Below are positions 26,529 through 36,440 of a stretch of 64,000 nucleotides of DNA, one piece after another. The DNA is from Burkholderia sp. FERM BP-3421. Lineage in GTDB: Bacteria; Pseudomonadota; Gammaproteobacteria; Burkholderiales; Burkholderiaceae. Under the pieces are notes generated by a model, which searched no databases, was not told where the DNA came from, and was given only the letters and a program-made list of their open reading frames with translations. Every line of letters begins with the position of its first letter. Position 1 is the first letter of the stretch. The position numbers and the translations under genes are program-made. The stretch spans positions 62,001-126,000 of the forward strand of contig NZ_CP117781.1 in assembly GCF_028657905.1 (NCBI RefSeq). The letters run 5' to 3'.

Positions 26529-29500
26529 TCAGGACCTCGTCTCGGGCCGCCGTTTCCACGGCTGCCGCGCCGACCAGCCGGCGAGACGCGCGCGCAGCCG
26601 GTCGAGATACAGATAGATCACGGGCGTCGTGTACAGCGTGAACATCTGGCTGATCAGCAGCCCGCCCATCACCGTCGCGCCGAGCGGCTGGCGCAGCGAC
26701 GCGCCCTGCCCGATCGCGAGCGCGAGCGGCAGCGCGCCGAGCACGGCGGCGGCCGTCGTCATCATGATCGGCCGCAGGCGCCTCACGGCCGCCTCGTGGA
26801 TCGCGCGGCGCGCGTCCGCGCCCTCGTCGCGCTGCAACTGGATCGCGACGTCGACCATCATGATCCCGTTCTTCTTCACGATGCCGATCAGCAGGATGAA
26901 GCCGATCATCGAGATCACCGAGAACGGCACGCCGAACACGAGCAGCGCAAGCGTCGCGCCGATGCCGGCGGACGGCAGCGTCGACAGAATCGTCAGCGGA
27001 TGGATCGTGTTCTCGTACAGCACGCCGAGCACGAGATAGACGACCACGAGCGCCGCGAGGATCAGGAGGGGCACGGTGTTCATCGACCCCGCGAACGCCT
27101 GCGCCGCGCCCGCGAACGCGCCGTGCACCGACGCCGGCATGCCGATGTCCTGTTCGGCGTGCGCGATCGCCTCGCCCGCGCTGCTCAGCGAGCCGTTCGC
27201 CGGCAGGTTGAATGAAATGGTGCCGGCGACCAGCCCGCTCTGGTGATTGACCTGGGTCGCGGTATGGCTGTTCTCGAAGGTCGCGAAGGCCGGCAGCGGC
27301 ACCATCGTCTCGGCCGCCGTGCTGTCCGCGCTGCCCGTCGAGCTGCCGCCCTTGCTGTTGGAAATGCTGTTGGTGGTCGCATTGGCTTCCGCGTTCGCGT
27401 TCTGCGCGTTGCCGCCCGCGCCGCCGCTCGTCACGGTGGCGCCGACGGTCGCGCCGGTCGCGGGCAGCGCGCCCGCCGCGGGCACGATCGCCGACGAATA
27501 CTGCGTCTGCGCGGTGCCGGCCGCGTTGCCGGCCGCCGTGCTCGCGAAGATCCGCTGCAGTGACTGCGGGTACTGCCAGTACTGCGGCGCGACCTCCATC
27601 ACGACGAAATACTGGTTGAGCGGGTTGTAGATCGTCGATACGGTGCGCTGGCCGAACGCGTCGTACAGCACGCTGTCGATCTGGTTCGGCTGCAGGCCGT
27701 AGCGCATCGCGGTGGCGCGATCGATCGTCACCATCGTCTGCAGGCCGTTCTGCTGCAGGTCGGAGTTCACGTCGGTCAGCTGGCCGCGATACTTGCCGAG
27801 CGCGGCGACGAGGCGCGGCGTCCACGTGTACAGCGCCCGCGGATCGTCGCTCGTCAGCGTGTACTGGTATTCCGCCGCCGACTGCCGGCCGCCGATGCGC
27901 AGGTCCTGCTGCGCCTGCAGGAACAACTGCGCGCCCGACACCGCCGCGAGCTTCGGCCGCAGGCGGTTCACGACCTCGGTCGCCGACGCATGGCGCCGCG
28001 CGAGCGGCTTCAACGCCACGAACACGTTCGCGGTGTTCAGCGCGCGGCCGCCCGTGAAGCCCGCGACCGCCGCGACGGCCGGATCCTTCTGCACGATCGA
28101 CTGCAACTGCGCGAGTTTCTGCTGCATCGCCGAGAACGAGATGCTCTGGTCGGCGATGATCTGACCGATCAGCGCGCCGTTGTCCTGCTCGGGAAAGAAC
28201 GTGCCGGGCAGCAGCCGGAACAGCAGCACGTTGCCGATCAGCAGCGCGATCATCACGACGCCGACCAGCCGCGTGTGATCGAGCACGGCTTCGAGCGAGC
28301 GTGCATAACCCTCGCGCGTGCGCTCGAGCAGCGCGGCGATCCAGCGCGTGCCGCGCGCGGGCGGCGCATCCGCGGCGCGACGGGTCAGCACGTAGGCGCA
28401 CATGGTCGGCGTGACGGTCAGCGACACCACCATCGACAGCAGGATCGCGATCGACAGCGTGACCGCGAACTCGTGGAACAGCAGCCCGACGATGCCCGGC
28501 ATCAGCAGGATCGGCAGGAACACCGCGATCAGCGACAGGCTCATCGACACCACCGTGAACGCCACCTCGGCGCTGCCGCGCAGCGCCGCCTCGCGCGGCG
28601 CGAGCCCGGCCTCGATGTAGCGCATGATGTTCTCGAGCACCACCACCGCGTCGTCGACCACGAAGCCGGTGCCGATCGTGAGCGCCATCAGCGACAGGTT
28701 GTCGATGCTGTAGCCGAGCAGGTACATCGGCCCGAAGGTGCCGATGATCGACAAGGGCAGCGCCACGGCCGGGATCAGCGTCGCGCGCGGCGACAGCAGG
28801 AACACGAACACCACGCCGATGACGAGCAGCACCGCGAGCCCGAGGGTGCGCTCGGTGTCGCCGACCGACGCGTTGATCGACTGAGAATGATCGAGCGCGA
28901 TTCCGATGCGGATCGAGCTGGGCAGCGCGGCCTCGATCAGGGGCAGCCGCGCGCGGATCTGCTGCACCGTCTGCACCACGTTGCTGCCCGGTTCGGGAAA
29001 CACGATCACGAGCACCGCCGACTTGCCGTTGTAGAGCCCCGCGTTGCGGATGTTCTCGTTCGAGTCGCGCACGTCCGCGAGGTCGCGCAGCTGCACCGCC
29101 GCGCCGTTGCGATAGGCGACCACCAGGTCGCGATACGGCGCGGCCTTGCCGATCTGGTCGTTCGACAGGATCTCGTAGCGATGGCCGCCCTGGTCGAGAT
29201 GCCCTTTCGGGCTGTTCGCATTGGCCGCGCTGAGCGCGGCGCGCACGTCCTCCAGCCCGATGCCGTAGCTGTTGACCTTGCCGGGGTTCAACTCGACCCG
29301 CACCGAGGGCAGCGCGCCGCCGCCCAGCGTGATCTGCCCCACCCCCTGGATCTGCGACAGCTGCTGCTGGATCACCGAATCGGCGGAGTCGTACAACTGC
29401 GCCTTCGTCAGCGTGTCCGAGGTCAGCGCGAGCACCATCACTGGCGCATCGGCCGGGTTGTACTGCCGGTAGCTCGGGTTCGCGCGCAGCGTGGTCGGCA

Positions 29501-29855
29501 GGTCGGCGCGCGCGGCCTGGATCGCGGCCTCGACGTCGCGCGCCGCGCCGTTGATGTCGCGATCCAGGCCGAACACGATCACGATCAGCGACGAGCCGAC
29601 CGTGCTGATCGAGGTCAACTCCGACACGTCGGCGATCGTGCCGAGCCGTCGTTCGAGCGGCTCGGCCACCGTCGCCGCCATGATGTCCGGGCTCGCGCCC
29701 GCCATCGTCGCCTGCACGACGATCACCGGGAAGGCGACGTTCGGCAGCGGCGCGACCGGCATCCGGAAGTAGGCGAGCGCGCCCGCCAGCAGGATCGCGA
29801 TCGCGAGCAGCGTGGTCGCGACCGGACGCCGGACGAACAGCGCGGACGGGTTCAC
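26529..29855 (-). CDS. muxC: RND efflux pump, MuxC/MdtC-type, with an unusual low-complexity insertion
   Basis: Inner-membrane proton-drug antiporter, second of two different RND subunits that form a heterotrimer in MdtBC/MuxBC systems. The N-terminus is MNPSALFVRRPVATTLLAIA; TM4 carries GFVVDDAVVVLENI with the paired aspartates of the proton relay. 1,108 residues, about 70-80 longer than usual; the excess is an Ala/Asn/Gly/Ser/Thr-rich stretch at about residues 769-850 (27304-27548) inserted in the second periplasmic loop between QRIFAS and VPLPAFATF. The start overlaps the stop of muxB by four bases. Confidence 0.94.
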   Translation of the reverse strand: MNPSALFVRRPVATTLLAIAILLAGALAYFRMPVAPLPNVAFPVIVVQATMAGASPDIMAATVAEPLERRLGTIADVSELTSISTVGSSLIVIVFGLDRDINGAARDVEAAIQAARADLPTTLRANPSYRQYNPADAPVMVLALTSDTLTKAQLYDSADSVIQQQLSQIQGVGQITLGGGALPSVRVELNPGKVNSYGIGLEDVRAALSAANANSPKGHLDQGGHRYEILSNDQIGKAAPYRDLVVAYRNGAAVQLRDLADVRDSNENIRNAGLYNGKSAVLVIVFPEPGSNVVQTVQQIRARLPLIEAALPSSIRIGIALDHSQSINASVGDTERTLGLAVLLVIGVVFVFLLSPRATLIPAVALPLSIIGTFGPMYLLGYSIDNLSLMALTIGTGFVVDDAVVVLENIMRYIEAGLAPREAALRGSAEVAFTVVSMSLSLIAVFLPILLMPGIVGLLFHEFAVTLSIAILLSMVVSLTVTPTMCAYVLTRRAADAPPARGTRWIAALLERTREGYARSLEAVLDHTRLVGVVMIALLIGNVLLFRLLPGTFFPEQDNGALIGQIIADQSISFSAMQQKLAQLQSIVQKDPAVAAVAGFTGGRALNTANVFVALKPLARRHASATEVVNRLRPKLAAVSGAQLFLQAQQDLRIGGRQSAAEYQYTLTSDDPRALYTWTPRLVAALGKYRGQLTDVNSDLQQNGLQTMVTIDRATAMRYGLQPNQIDSVLYDAFGQRTVSTIYNPLNQYFVVMEVAPQYWQYPQSLQRIFASTAAGNAAGTAQTQYSSAIVPAAGALPATGATVGATVTSGGAGGNAQNANAEANATTNSISNSKGGSSTGSADSTAAETMVPLPAFATFENSHTATQVNHQSGLVAGTISFNLPANGSLSSAGEAIAHAEQDIGMPASVHGAFAGAAQAFAGSMNTVPLLILAALVVVYLVLGVLYENTIHPLTILSTLPSAGIGATLALLVFGVPFSVISMIGFILLIGIVKKNGIMMVDVAIQLQRDEGADARRAIHEAAVRRLRPIMMTTAAAVLGALPLALAIGQGASLRQPLGATVMGGLLISQMFTLYTTPVIYLYLDRLRARLAGWSARQPWKRRPETRS

Positions 29856-32800
29856 GCGCCGCTCCCGTCGCCCGGCGCGTCGGGCACGATGCCGCCGTCA
29901 CCGCCGCCCGCGCGCGCGCGCCGCCGCCGGACGCGTTCGGCGATCCGGTCGAACAGCAGGTAGATCACGGGCGTCGTGAACAGCGTCAGGATCTGGCTCA
30001 GGGTCAGCCCGCCGATGATCGCGAGCCCGAGCGGACGCCGCAGCTCCGAGCCGGTGCCGGAGCCGACCAGCATCGGCAGCGCGCCCAGCATCGCCGCGAA
30101 AGTGGTCATCAGGATCGGCCGGAAGCGCAGCAGCGAGGCCTCGAAGATCGCGTCGGCGGGCGCCTTGCCGTGCTCGCGCTCCGCTTCGAGCGCGAAGTCG
30201 ACGATCATGATCGCGTTCTTCTTGACGATGCCGATCAGCAGCACGATGCCGATGATGCCGATCACGTCGAGATCCGCGCCCGCGATCATCAGCGCGAGCA
30301 ATGCACCGATCCCGGCCGAGGGCAGCGTCGACAGGATCGTGACCGGATGGATGAAGCTCTCGTACAGCACGCCGAGCACGATGTAGACCGCGACGAGCGC
30401 GGCGACCAGCAGGTAGACCTCGCTCGACAGCGAATCCTCGAACGCCGCCGCCGCGCCCTGGAACGACGACTGGATCGACGGCGGCAGCGCGACCTCCTGC
30501 TCGACGCGGCGCACGTCCTTGACCGCCGTGCTCAGCGACGCGCCGTTCGCGAGATTGAACGACACCGTGACCGCCGGGAACTGCGCGAGATGGCTGATCG
30601 CGAGCGGCGTGCGGGTGAGCCGGATCGTCGCGATCTGGCGCAGCGGCACCTGCCCGCTGCTGCCGGTCTGGCTCGGCAGGTACAGGTCGCCGAGCGCGGC
30701 GATGTTCGGCATCGTCTCGGGCTTCGCGACCAGGATCACGCGGTATTGGTTCGCCTGCTCGAAGATGGTCGACACGATGCGCTGGCCGAGCGCGTCGTAC
30801 AGCGCGTTGTCGATGGTCGCGGGCGTGATGCCGAAGCGCGCCGCCGCCTGCCGGTTCACCTCGACCTGCACGCCCAGGCCGTCGACGTCGAGATCGCTCT
30901 GCACGTCGACGATCGACGGAATCTGCTTGAGCTTCGCGACGAGCGCCGGCACCACTTGCTGCAACACCTGCTGCGTCGGCCCGCGCAGCACGAAGCGGTA
31001 CTGGTTCGGCGAGATCGTCGTGTCGAGCGTCAGGTCCTGCACCGGCTGCAGGTAGAGCCGCACCCCGGGCACGCCGGCCGCCGCCTGCTGGAGCCGCCGC
31101 GCGATCGTCTCCGCGCTCGCCGGCCGATCGTCGTGCGCGCGCAGGTTGATCAGGAAGCGGCCGTTGTTCAGCGTCGCGTTGACGCCGTCGATGCCCACGT
31201 ACGAGGTCAGCGACGTAACGTCCTGGTCCTTCAGCAGCGCGTCGGCGAGCTGCGCCTGGCGGTCCACCATCGCGCCGTACGACACCGACGTGTCGGCCAC
31301 GCTGATGCCCTGGATCACCCCGACGTCCTGCACCGGGAACAAGCCCTTCGGGATCACCACGTACAGCAGGATCGTCAGCACCAGCGTCGCGAGCGCGACC
31401 ACGAGCGTGAGCGTCTGGTGCTGCAACACCCAGCGCAGCCCGCGCTCGTACGCATGCAGCGTGCGCTCGAAGATCCGCTCGCTGAAGCGCTCGAAGCGGC
31501 TCGGATGCGATTCCGCCTGCGCGCGCAGCATCCGCGCGCACAGCATCGGCACGACGGTCAGCGACACCACGGCCGAGATCACGATCGTCACCGCGAGCGT
31601 CACCGCGAATTCGCTGAACAGCCGGCCGATCACGCCGCCCATGAACAACAGCGGGATCAGCACGGCGATCAGCGACACCGTCAGCGACAGGATCGTGAAG
31701 CCGATCTGTCCCGCGCCCTTGAGCGCCGCGTCGAGCGGCCGCATGCCCTCCTCCAGGTAGCGCACGATGTTCTCGATCATCACGATCGAATCGTCGACCA
31801 CGAAGCCCGTCGCGATGATGAGCGCCATCAGCGACAGGTTGTCGATCGAGTAATGCAGCTCGTACATCATCGCGACCGTGCCGATCAGCGAGACCGGCAC
31901 CGCGATGCTCGGGATCAGCGTCGCCGGCACGTTGCGCAGGAACACGAAGATCACCATCACGACCAGCACCACCGCGAGCACCAGCTCGGTCGCCGCGTCG
32001 GACACCGAGGCGCGGATGATGCCCGTGCTGTCGCTGACGATCCGCACGTCCATGCCGGCGGGCAGCGTCGCCTCCAGCATCGGCAATTGCCGCTTGATCT
32101 GGTCGACCGTCGCGATCACGTTCGCGCCGGGCTGGCGCTGCACGTTCAGCACGATCGCCGGCGTGCGGTTCAGCCACGCGCCGCGCTCGACGTCCTGCGG
32201 CGCCTGCGACACGCGCGCGACGTCGCGCAGGAACACCGACGCGCCGTTCTGGTAGGCGATCACGGTGTCGAGGTAATCCTTCGGATCGGTGATCTGGTCG
32301 TTCGAGTTGATCGTGTAGTCGAGATCGGGGCCGTCGAAATTGCCCTTCGGCTGGCTCACGTTCACGTTGGCGAGCAGGGTGCGCAGGTCGTCGAGGTTCA
32401 GGCCGTATGCCGCCAGCTTGCGCGGGTCCGCCTCGACCCGCACCGCCGGCACGTGGCCGCCCGCCGTGGTGACGAGCCCGACGCCCGGCACCTCCGAGAT
32501 CTTGGTGCCGAGCCGGTTGTTCGCCACGTCCTGCAACTGCGTGAGCGACATCGAGGTCGAGGTCACGGCGAGCGTCAGGATCGGCTGGTCGGCGGGGTTC
32601 ACCTTCGCGTAGGTCGGCGGCGCGGGCAGGCCGGTCGGCAGGTAGCTGTTGGCCGCGTTGATCGCCTGCTGCACGTTCTGCTCGGCGACGTCGAGGCTCA
32701 CCGCGAGATCGAACTGGAGCGTGATCACCGACGCGCCTTCCGAGCTGTACGAGATCATCTGCTGCAGGCCCGGGATCTCGCCCAGCTGCACCTCGAGCGG

Positions 32801-32995
32801 CGCGGTGACGGTGGTGGCCATCACGTCGGGGCTCGCGCCCGGATAGAAGGTCTGCACCTGGATCGTCGGATAGTCGACGTCGGGCAGCGACGATACGGGC
32901 AGGAACCGCACCGCGACCACCCCGACCAGCACGATCGCGATCGTCAGGAGCAGCGTCGCGACCGGCCGCAGGATGAAAAGGCGCGAGATATTCAT
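29852..32995 (-). CDS. muxB: RND efflux pump, MuxB/MdtB-type
   Basis: First of the two RND subunits. 1,047 residues, normal length. The N-terminus MNISRLFILRPVATLLLTIA and periplasmic DVDYPTIQVQTFYPGASPDV are typical of MdtB. TM4 contains GFVVDDSIVMIENI with the two proton-relay aspartates. The Ala/Gly/Asp-rich C-terminus is variable. Gene order adaptor, MuxB, MuxC, channel, with 21, -4 and 3 base spacings, is that of muxABC-opmB/mdtABC. Known substrates of such systems include novobiocin and bile salts; substrates here are not inferable. Confidence 0.95.
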   Translation of the reverse strand: MNISRLFILRPVATLLLTIAIVLVGVVAVRFLPVSSLPDVDYPTIQVQTFYPGASPDVMATTVTAPLEVQLGEIPGLQQMISYSSEGASVITLQFDLAVSLDVAEQNVQQAINAANSYLPTGLPAPPTYAKVNPADQPILTLAVTSTSMSLTQLQDVANNRLGTKISEVPGVGLVTTAGGHVPAVRVEADPRKLAAYGLNLDDLRTLLANVNVSQPKGNFDGPDLDYTINSNDQITDPKDYLDTVIAYQNGASVFLRDVARVSQAPQDVERGAWLNRTPAIVLNVQRQPGANVIATVDQIKRQLPMLEATLPAGMDVRIVSDSTGIIRASVSDAATELVLAVVLVVMVIFVFLRNVPATLIPSIAVPVSLIGTVAMMYELHYSIDNLSLMALIIATGFVVDDSIVMIENIVRYLEEGMRPLDAALKGAGQIGFTILSLTVSLIAVLIPLLFMGGVIGRLFSEFAVTLAVTIVISAVVSLTVVPMLCARMLRAQAESHPSRFERFSERIFERTLHAYERGLRWVLQHQTLTLVVALATLVLTILLYVVIPKGLFPVQDVGVIQGISVADTSVSYGAMVDRQAQLADALLKDQDVTSLTSYVGIDGVNATLNNGRFLINLRAHDDRPASAETIARRLQQAAAGVPGVRLYLQPVQDLTLDTTISPNQYRFVLRGPTQQVLQQVVPALVAKLKQIPSIVDVQSDLDVDGLGVQVEVNRQAAARFGITPATIDNALYDALGQRIVSTIFEQANQYRVILVAKPETMPNIAALGDLYLPSQTGSSGQVPLRQIATIRLTRTPLAISHLAQFPAVTVSFNLANGASLSTAVKDVRRVEQEVALPPSIQSSFQGAAAAFEDSLSSEVYLLVAALVAVYIVLGVLYESFIHPVTILSTLPSAGIGALLALMIAGADLDVIGIIGIVLLIGIVKKNAIMIVDFALEAEREHGKAPADAIFEASLLRFRPILMTTFAAMLGALPMLVGSGTGSELRRPLGLAIIGGLTLSQILTLFTTPVIYLLFDRIAERVRRRRARAGGGDGGIVPDAPGDGSGA

Positions 32996-33016
32996 CGCCG
33001 AGCGCGCCCCGGGCCG

Positions 33017-34270
33017 TCAGGCCGCGCCCGCGGCGGCCGGCCGGGACGCGTGGGCCGGGTGAGACGCGTGCGCCGCGCCGGACGCCGCGGCCGCGCCCGA
33101 GGCCGGCGCGCCGCCGCCGGCGGGGCGCGCGGCGATCTGGATCGACGCGCCGTCGCTCAGGCGGTCGACGCCGTCCGTGACGACGCGCTGCCCGGCGGCC
33201 AGCCCGGCCGTGATCGCGGTGTAGCGGCCGTCGCTCGGCCCGAGCGTGATCTTGTGCACCGACACCGTCCGGTTCGGATTGACGAGATACACGTAATTGC
33301 CCGGCGCGCCGCTCTGCACCGCGGCGGTCGGCACCAGCACCGCGTCGTGCAGGGTGTCGACTTCCAGCCGCACGTTGACGAACTCGTTCGGGAACAGCGC
33401 CTCGTCTTCGTTGGCGAAGGACGCGCGCAGCGTGACCGTGCCCGTCGCGGTGGCCATCTGATTACTGATCGCATACAGCGTGCCGGTGGCGAGCGGGCGG
33501 TCGCCGTCGCTGCTGAACGCGGCGACGGGCAGCTTCGCCCCCGCGCCGACACGCTGCAACACCGCCGACAGTTCGTTCTGGGGCACCGTGAACTGCACCG
33601 TCATCGGCTTCATCTGCGTGATCACGACAATGCCGGTCGTGCTCGACGCGGTCACGTAGTTGCCCGGATCGACGAGCCGCAGGCCCACCCGGCCCGCCAC
33701 GGGCGCGGTGATGTGGCAGTAGGCGAGATCGAGATCGTATTGCGCGATGCTGGCCCGATCGGCCTGCACCGCGGCCTCGTCCTGCCGCACCGTGAACTGC
33801 TGGTCCTGGTAGGTCTGCTCGGCGATCGACTTGTGTTCCGCGAGCTGCGCGTAGCGCGCGAGATCGGCGCGCGCCTGCGCGAGGCTCGCCTGGTCCTTCG
33901 CGAGCTGGGCCTGCGCCTGCTGCTTGCTGATCTGGTACTGGCGCGGATCGATCTGCGCGAGGAACTGCCCCTTCGCGACCTCCTCGCCCTCGTGATAGCC
34001 GACCTCGGTCAGATAGCCGCTCAGCTGCGGCAGCACGGTCACCGTCGCGACCGGCGTGACCGTGCCCAGCTCGTTGAGCGCCACCGGCATGTCGCCCGAC
34101 GACGCGGTCGCCACGCTCACCACCTGGGCGGTCGGCCGGCGCGCGGGCTGCGCGCGATGCAGCAGGTGGAACACGATCAGCGCGATCAGCGCGGCCAGCA
34201 CGCCGAGGGCAAGCCAACGGCGCCAATGGCGCCGTGAGGGAGGCGGGGGCGCTGCGTTCGTCTCGTTCAT
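33017..34270 (-). CDS. muxA: RND efflux periplasmic adaptor (MuxA/MdtA type)
   Basis: Membrane-fusion protein linking the RND pump to the outer-membrane channel. 417 residues from ATG with GGAGACGG upstream; a longer frame starting at 34483 has no coding character. A single N-terminal anchor (WLALGVLAALIALIVFHLL) replaces a lipobox, as in MdtA. Lipoyl and hairpin segments (VLPQLSGYLTEVGYHEGEEV, ITAPVAGRVGLRLVDPGNYV) are clear. The C-terminal Ala/His/Pro-rich tail (after about residue 375) is low complexity. First gene of the efflux operon. Confidence 0.94.
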   Translation of the reverse strand: MNETNAAPPPPSRRHWRRWLALGVLAALIALIVFHLLHRAQPARRPTAQVVSVATASSGDMPVALNELGTVTPVATVTVLPQLSGYLTEVGYHEGEEVAKGQFLAQIDPRQYQISKQQAQAQLAKDQASLAQARADLARYAQLAEHKSIAEQTYQDQQFTVRQDEAAVQADRASIAQYDLDLAYCHITAPVAGRVGLRLVDPGNYVTASSTTGIVVITQMKPMTVQFTVPQNELSAVLQRVGAGAKLPVAAFSSDGDRPLATGTLYAISNQMATATGTVTLRASFANEDEALFPNEFVNVRLEVDTLHDAVLVPTAAVQSGAPGNYVYLVNPNRTVSVHKITLGPSDGRYTAITAGLAAGQRVVTDGVDRLSDGASIQIAARPAGGGAPASGAAAASGAAHASHPAHASRPAAAGAA

Positions 34271-34312
34271 ATCCGTCTCCCGCGTCTTCGGTTCACGGCG
34301 TCGATCGCTTGA

Positions 34313-34347
34313 ATTGTAGACGGCGCGCTCGATCGGGGCGCGCCGTC
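34313..34347 (-). promoter_or_regulatory. Promoter and palindrome ahead of the muxABC operon
   Basis: On the minus strand a perfect 10-base inverted repeat, GACGGCGCGC with GCGCGCCGTC (arms 34338-34347 and 34319-34328, 9-base loop), ends directly against TACAAT (34318 to 34313), a good -10 element 43 bases before the muxA start. There is no T tract, so it is more likely an operator over the spacer and -35 region than a terminator. No regulator gene is adjacent. Confidence 0.5.
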
Positions 34348-34518
34348 GCACGGGCTGGAGGTCACCGCGAACCGGCGCGCAGCGGGGCCGATGCAACGCG
34401 GCGCGACGGCGGGCGCGGCGCGCCTGGCGGCCGTGGAACGGAACGCCGCCCGGAACGCGTGGGGCGGCGTCGGCGCTGCGCAATGGCCGCGCCGCCTTCG
34501 GCGCGATTCAGTCCCTGC

Positions 34519-34839
34519 TTACCAGCGACGGTGCGACGCCCACTCCTGGCGGCCCCACCAGCGGCGGCCATCCCAGTAGCGGCCGCCGTGCCAGCCGATG
34601 CCGACGCCCACCCCGACCACGGGCACGCCGACCGGCACGACCGCCGGCACATAGGCCACCGGCGGCGGCACGACCACCACCGGCGGGGGCGGGGCGACAT
34701 AGACGGGCGGCGGCGCGACGTAGACGGGCGCGGGCAGGCCGATCCCCACGCCGATCGAAACGCCCGCCACCGCGGCATGCATCGACAGGCACGCGGCCAG
34801 CGCGCCCGATCCCAGTACGACCCAACGTGCTGCTTTCAT
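34519..34839 (-). CDS. Small exported Pro/Val-rich protein
   Basis: 106 residues. A signal peptide (WVVLGSGALAACLSMHAAVA) is followed by GVSIGVGIGLPAPVYVAPPP and repeated VYVAPPP/VVVVPPP segments, then GVGVGIGWHGGRYWDGRRWW and a basic Trp/Arg-rich end. This layout of YVAPPP repeats plus a WDGRRW-type tail occurs in small exported proteins of Burkholderiales; their function is unknown. It is a separate transcription unit upstream of, and on the same strand as, the efflux operon, 248 bases away. Confidence 0.8.
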   Translation of the reverse strand: MKAARWVVLGSGALAACLSMHAAVAGVSIGVGIGLPAPVYVAPPPVYVAPPPPVVVVPPPVAYVPAVVPVGVPVVGVGVGIGWHGGRYWDGRRWWGRQEWASHRRW

Positions 34840-35344
34840 GTGTCCCCCTCATCACAGACGTGACGCCTTCAATTTAGTGGAGCGCACAGCGAATGGGTAT
34901 TACGAGGGTGTAACGCGAACTTTCGAAAAATAGCAATCGCGGGCGGGAGGCGGCTGCGGCGGAGTTGTCCACAAGGCGGCGGGTGATCCGGATTCGCCGC
35001 CCGACCGTTTCCTTTCGATTGCGCTACCATCGTGCTTCGCCATGCATGAGGCGGGACCGGCGTGGGCATGCGCCGATGCTCACGCGCCCGCCACGCATCG
35101 CACCATGCCCGCCGCGCCCCTTCCCCCGAGGTCCAGCATGCGTCACCGCGGTTATCCGTTCCGCTTGCCCGGATGCGCCGGGCCGAGTGCGACTCGCGGC
35201 AATGGCCGGCGTATCGCCGACTATCCCGTATCACCACACGACACGCGCGATGGCGGATCGCCCCCGCGGGGAATCCATCTGAAATCGCCGCGGTCCGGCG
35301 CGCATGCGCCGGCCGATCGCTGAACCGTTCCGAGGAGAAATCGT
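34840..35344. other. Divergent intergenic region
   Basis: 505 bases between the Pro/Val-rich exported protein gene and the serine hydrolase gene. Open frames in this stretch are short and mutually overlapping. It presumably contains two promoters and nothing else I can support. Confidence 0.45.
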
Positions 35345-36385
35345 TTGAGACAAGCCACGATCGCAGCCGCGCTCGCCCGGGCCGGCACGCCGATGGCGGT
35401 ATGCGTCGCGAGCCGGCGCGCATCCGCGAACTGGAGCGCGGCCGCCGGTGCGGCGGATGCGTCCACCGGCCGTCCGCTCGGCGTCGACACGCCGCTGCGC
35501 GTCGCCAGCAATACGAAAATGTTCGTCGCGGCCGCGACGCTCAAACTCTGGGAACAGCGCGCGATCGACCTCGATGCGTCGATCGCGACACTGGCGAGCC
35601 CCGAGTTGGTCGCCTTGCTCGATGCGGGCGGCTATCGCACCGGTGCGATCACAGTGCGGCAGTTGTTGAGCCACAGCGCGGGGCTGTACGACCACGGCGA
35701 GGATCCGCGCTTCGTCGAGACCCTGCTCACGGACCCGTCGCATGCGTGGACGCGCGAGGAGCAGGTGCGCCTGTCGCTCGGTAGCGCCGCCGGCCCGCGC
35801 AGCGAGCCGGGTGCGCAGTTCAGCTATTCCGATACCGGCTACGTGCTGCTCGGCGACATCCTCGAACGCGTGACGGGCGCCTCGCTCGCGGCGGCGGTGC
35901 GGCAGGCGCTGCGCCTCGACGCGCGGCAACTGGGCTCGACGTGGTGGGAGTGCGTCGAGCCCGCGCCGCCCGCGATCGAGCCGCGTGCGCGGCAATTCCT
36001 GAACGGCGTCGACATGACGGACGCCAATGCGACGATGGATCTCTACGGCGGCGGCGGACTCGTGATGTCCGCGCGGGATCTGGCCGGGCTGACGCTCGAC
36101 CTGTTCGACGGCCGCGTGTTCGAGCACGCGGGCACGCTGGAGGAAATGCTGCGGCCCGGTTCGCACGCCGATGCGAATGCGTATCGGCTTGGCGTGTTCG
36201 TGGGAACGATCGGCGGCATGACCTGCTACTCGCATGCGGGGTTCTGGGGCACGGTGGTCTACTACGTGCCGCCCCTCGCGCTCGCGGTGGCCGGCGTGAC
36301 GACGGAGCGCACCGCGCGCCCCGCGCTCGTGGCGTTGATCGAACAGGAGATCGCGGAAGCCGGACGGTCCGCGCACGCGACATGA
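35345..36385 (+). CDS. Serine hydrolase of the beta-lactamase / penicillin-binding-protein-like family
   Basis: 346 residues, class C beta-lactamase fold. The SxxK nucleophile is S55-N-T-K58 in LRVASNTKMFVAAATLKLWE; the tyrosine motif is YSDTGYVLLGDILE; the third motif appears as HAGFWGT near the C-terminus. The TTG start is supported by AGGAGA seven bases upstream and the absence of a closer ATG. There is no signal peptide, so a cytoplasmic esterase or peptidase role is more likely than antibiotic hydrolysis. It stands alone. Confidence 0.88.
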   Translation: MRQATIAAALARAGTPMAVCVASRRASANWSAAAGAADASTGRPLGVDTPLRVASNTKMFVAAATLKLWEQRAIDLDASIATLASPELVALLDAGGYRTGAITVRQLLSHSAGLYDHGEDPRFVETLLTDPSHAWTREEQVRLSLGSAAGPRSEPGAQFSYSDTGYVLLGDILERVTGASLAAAVRQALRLDARQLGSTWWECVEPAPPAIEPRARQFLNGVDMTDANATMDLYGGGGLVMSARDLAGLTLDLFDGRVFEHAGTLEEMLRPGSHADANAYRLGVFVGTIGGMTCYSHAGFWGTVVYYVPPLALAVAGVTTERTARPALVALIEQEIAEAGRSAHAT

Positions 36386-36440
36386 GCGGCGGCATCGCGC
36401 GCCGGGCGCACGCCGCCGCCCTCGCCGGCGAGGCGCGACG

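Noticed and set aside
30170..34237. 1,355-residue plus-strand frame opposite muxB and muxA
   Set aside because: No domain or motif, composition dominated by Arg, Asp, His and Val; antisense shadow of the efflux genes.
34319..34347. Palindrome as a terminator for the Pro/Val-rich exported protein gene
   Set aside because: There is no T tract after the stem on the minus strand, and a -10-like element follows directly, so a regulatory role is more likely.
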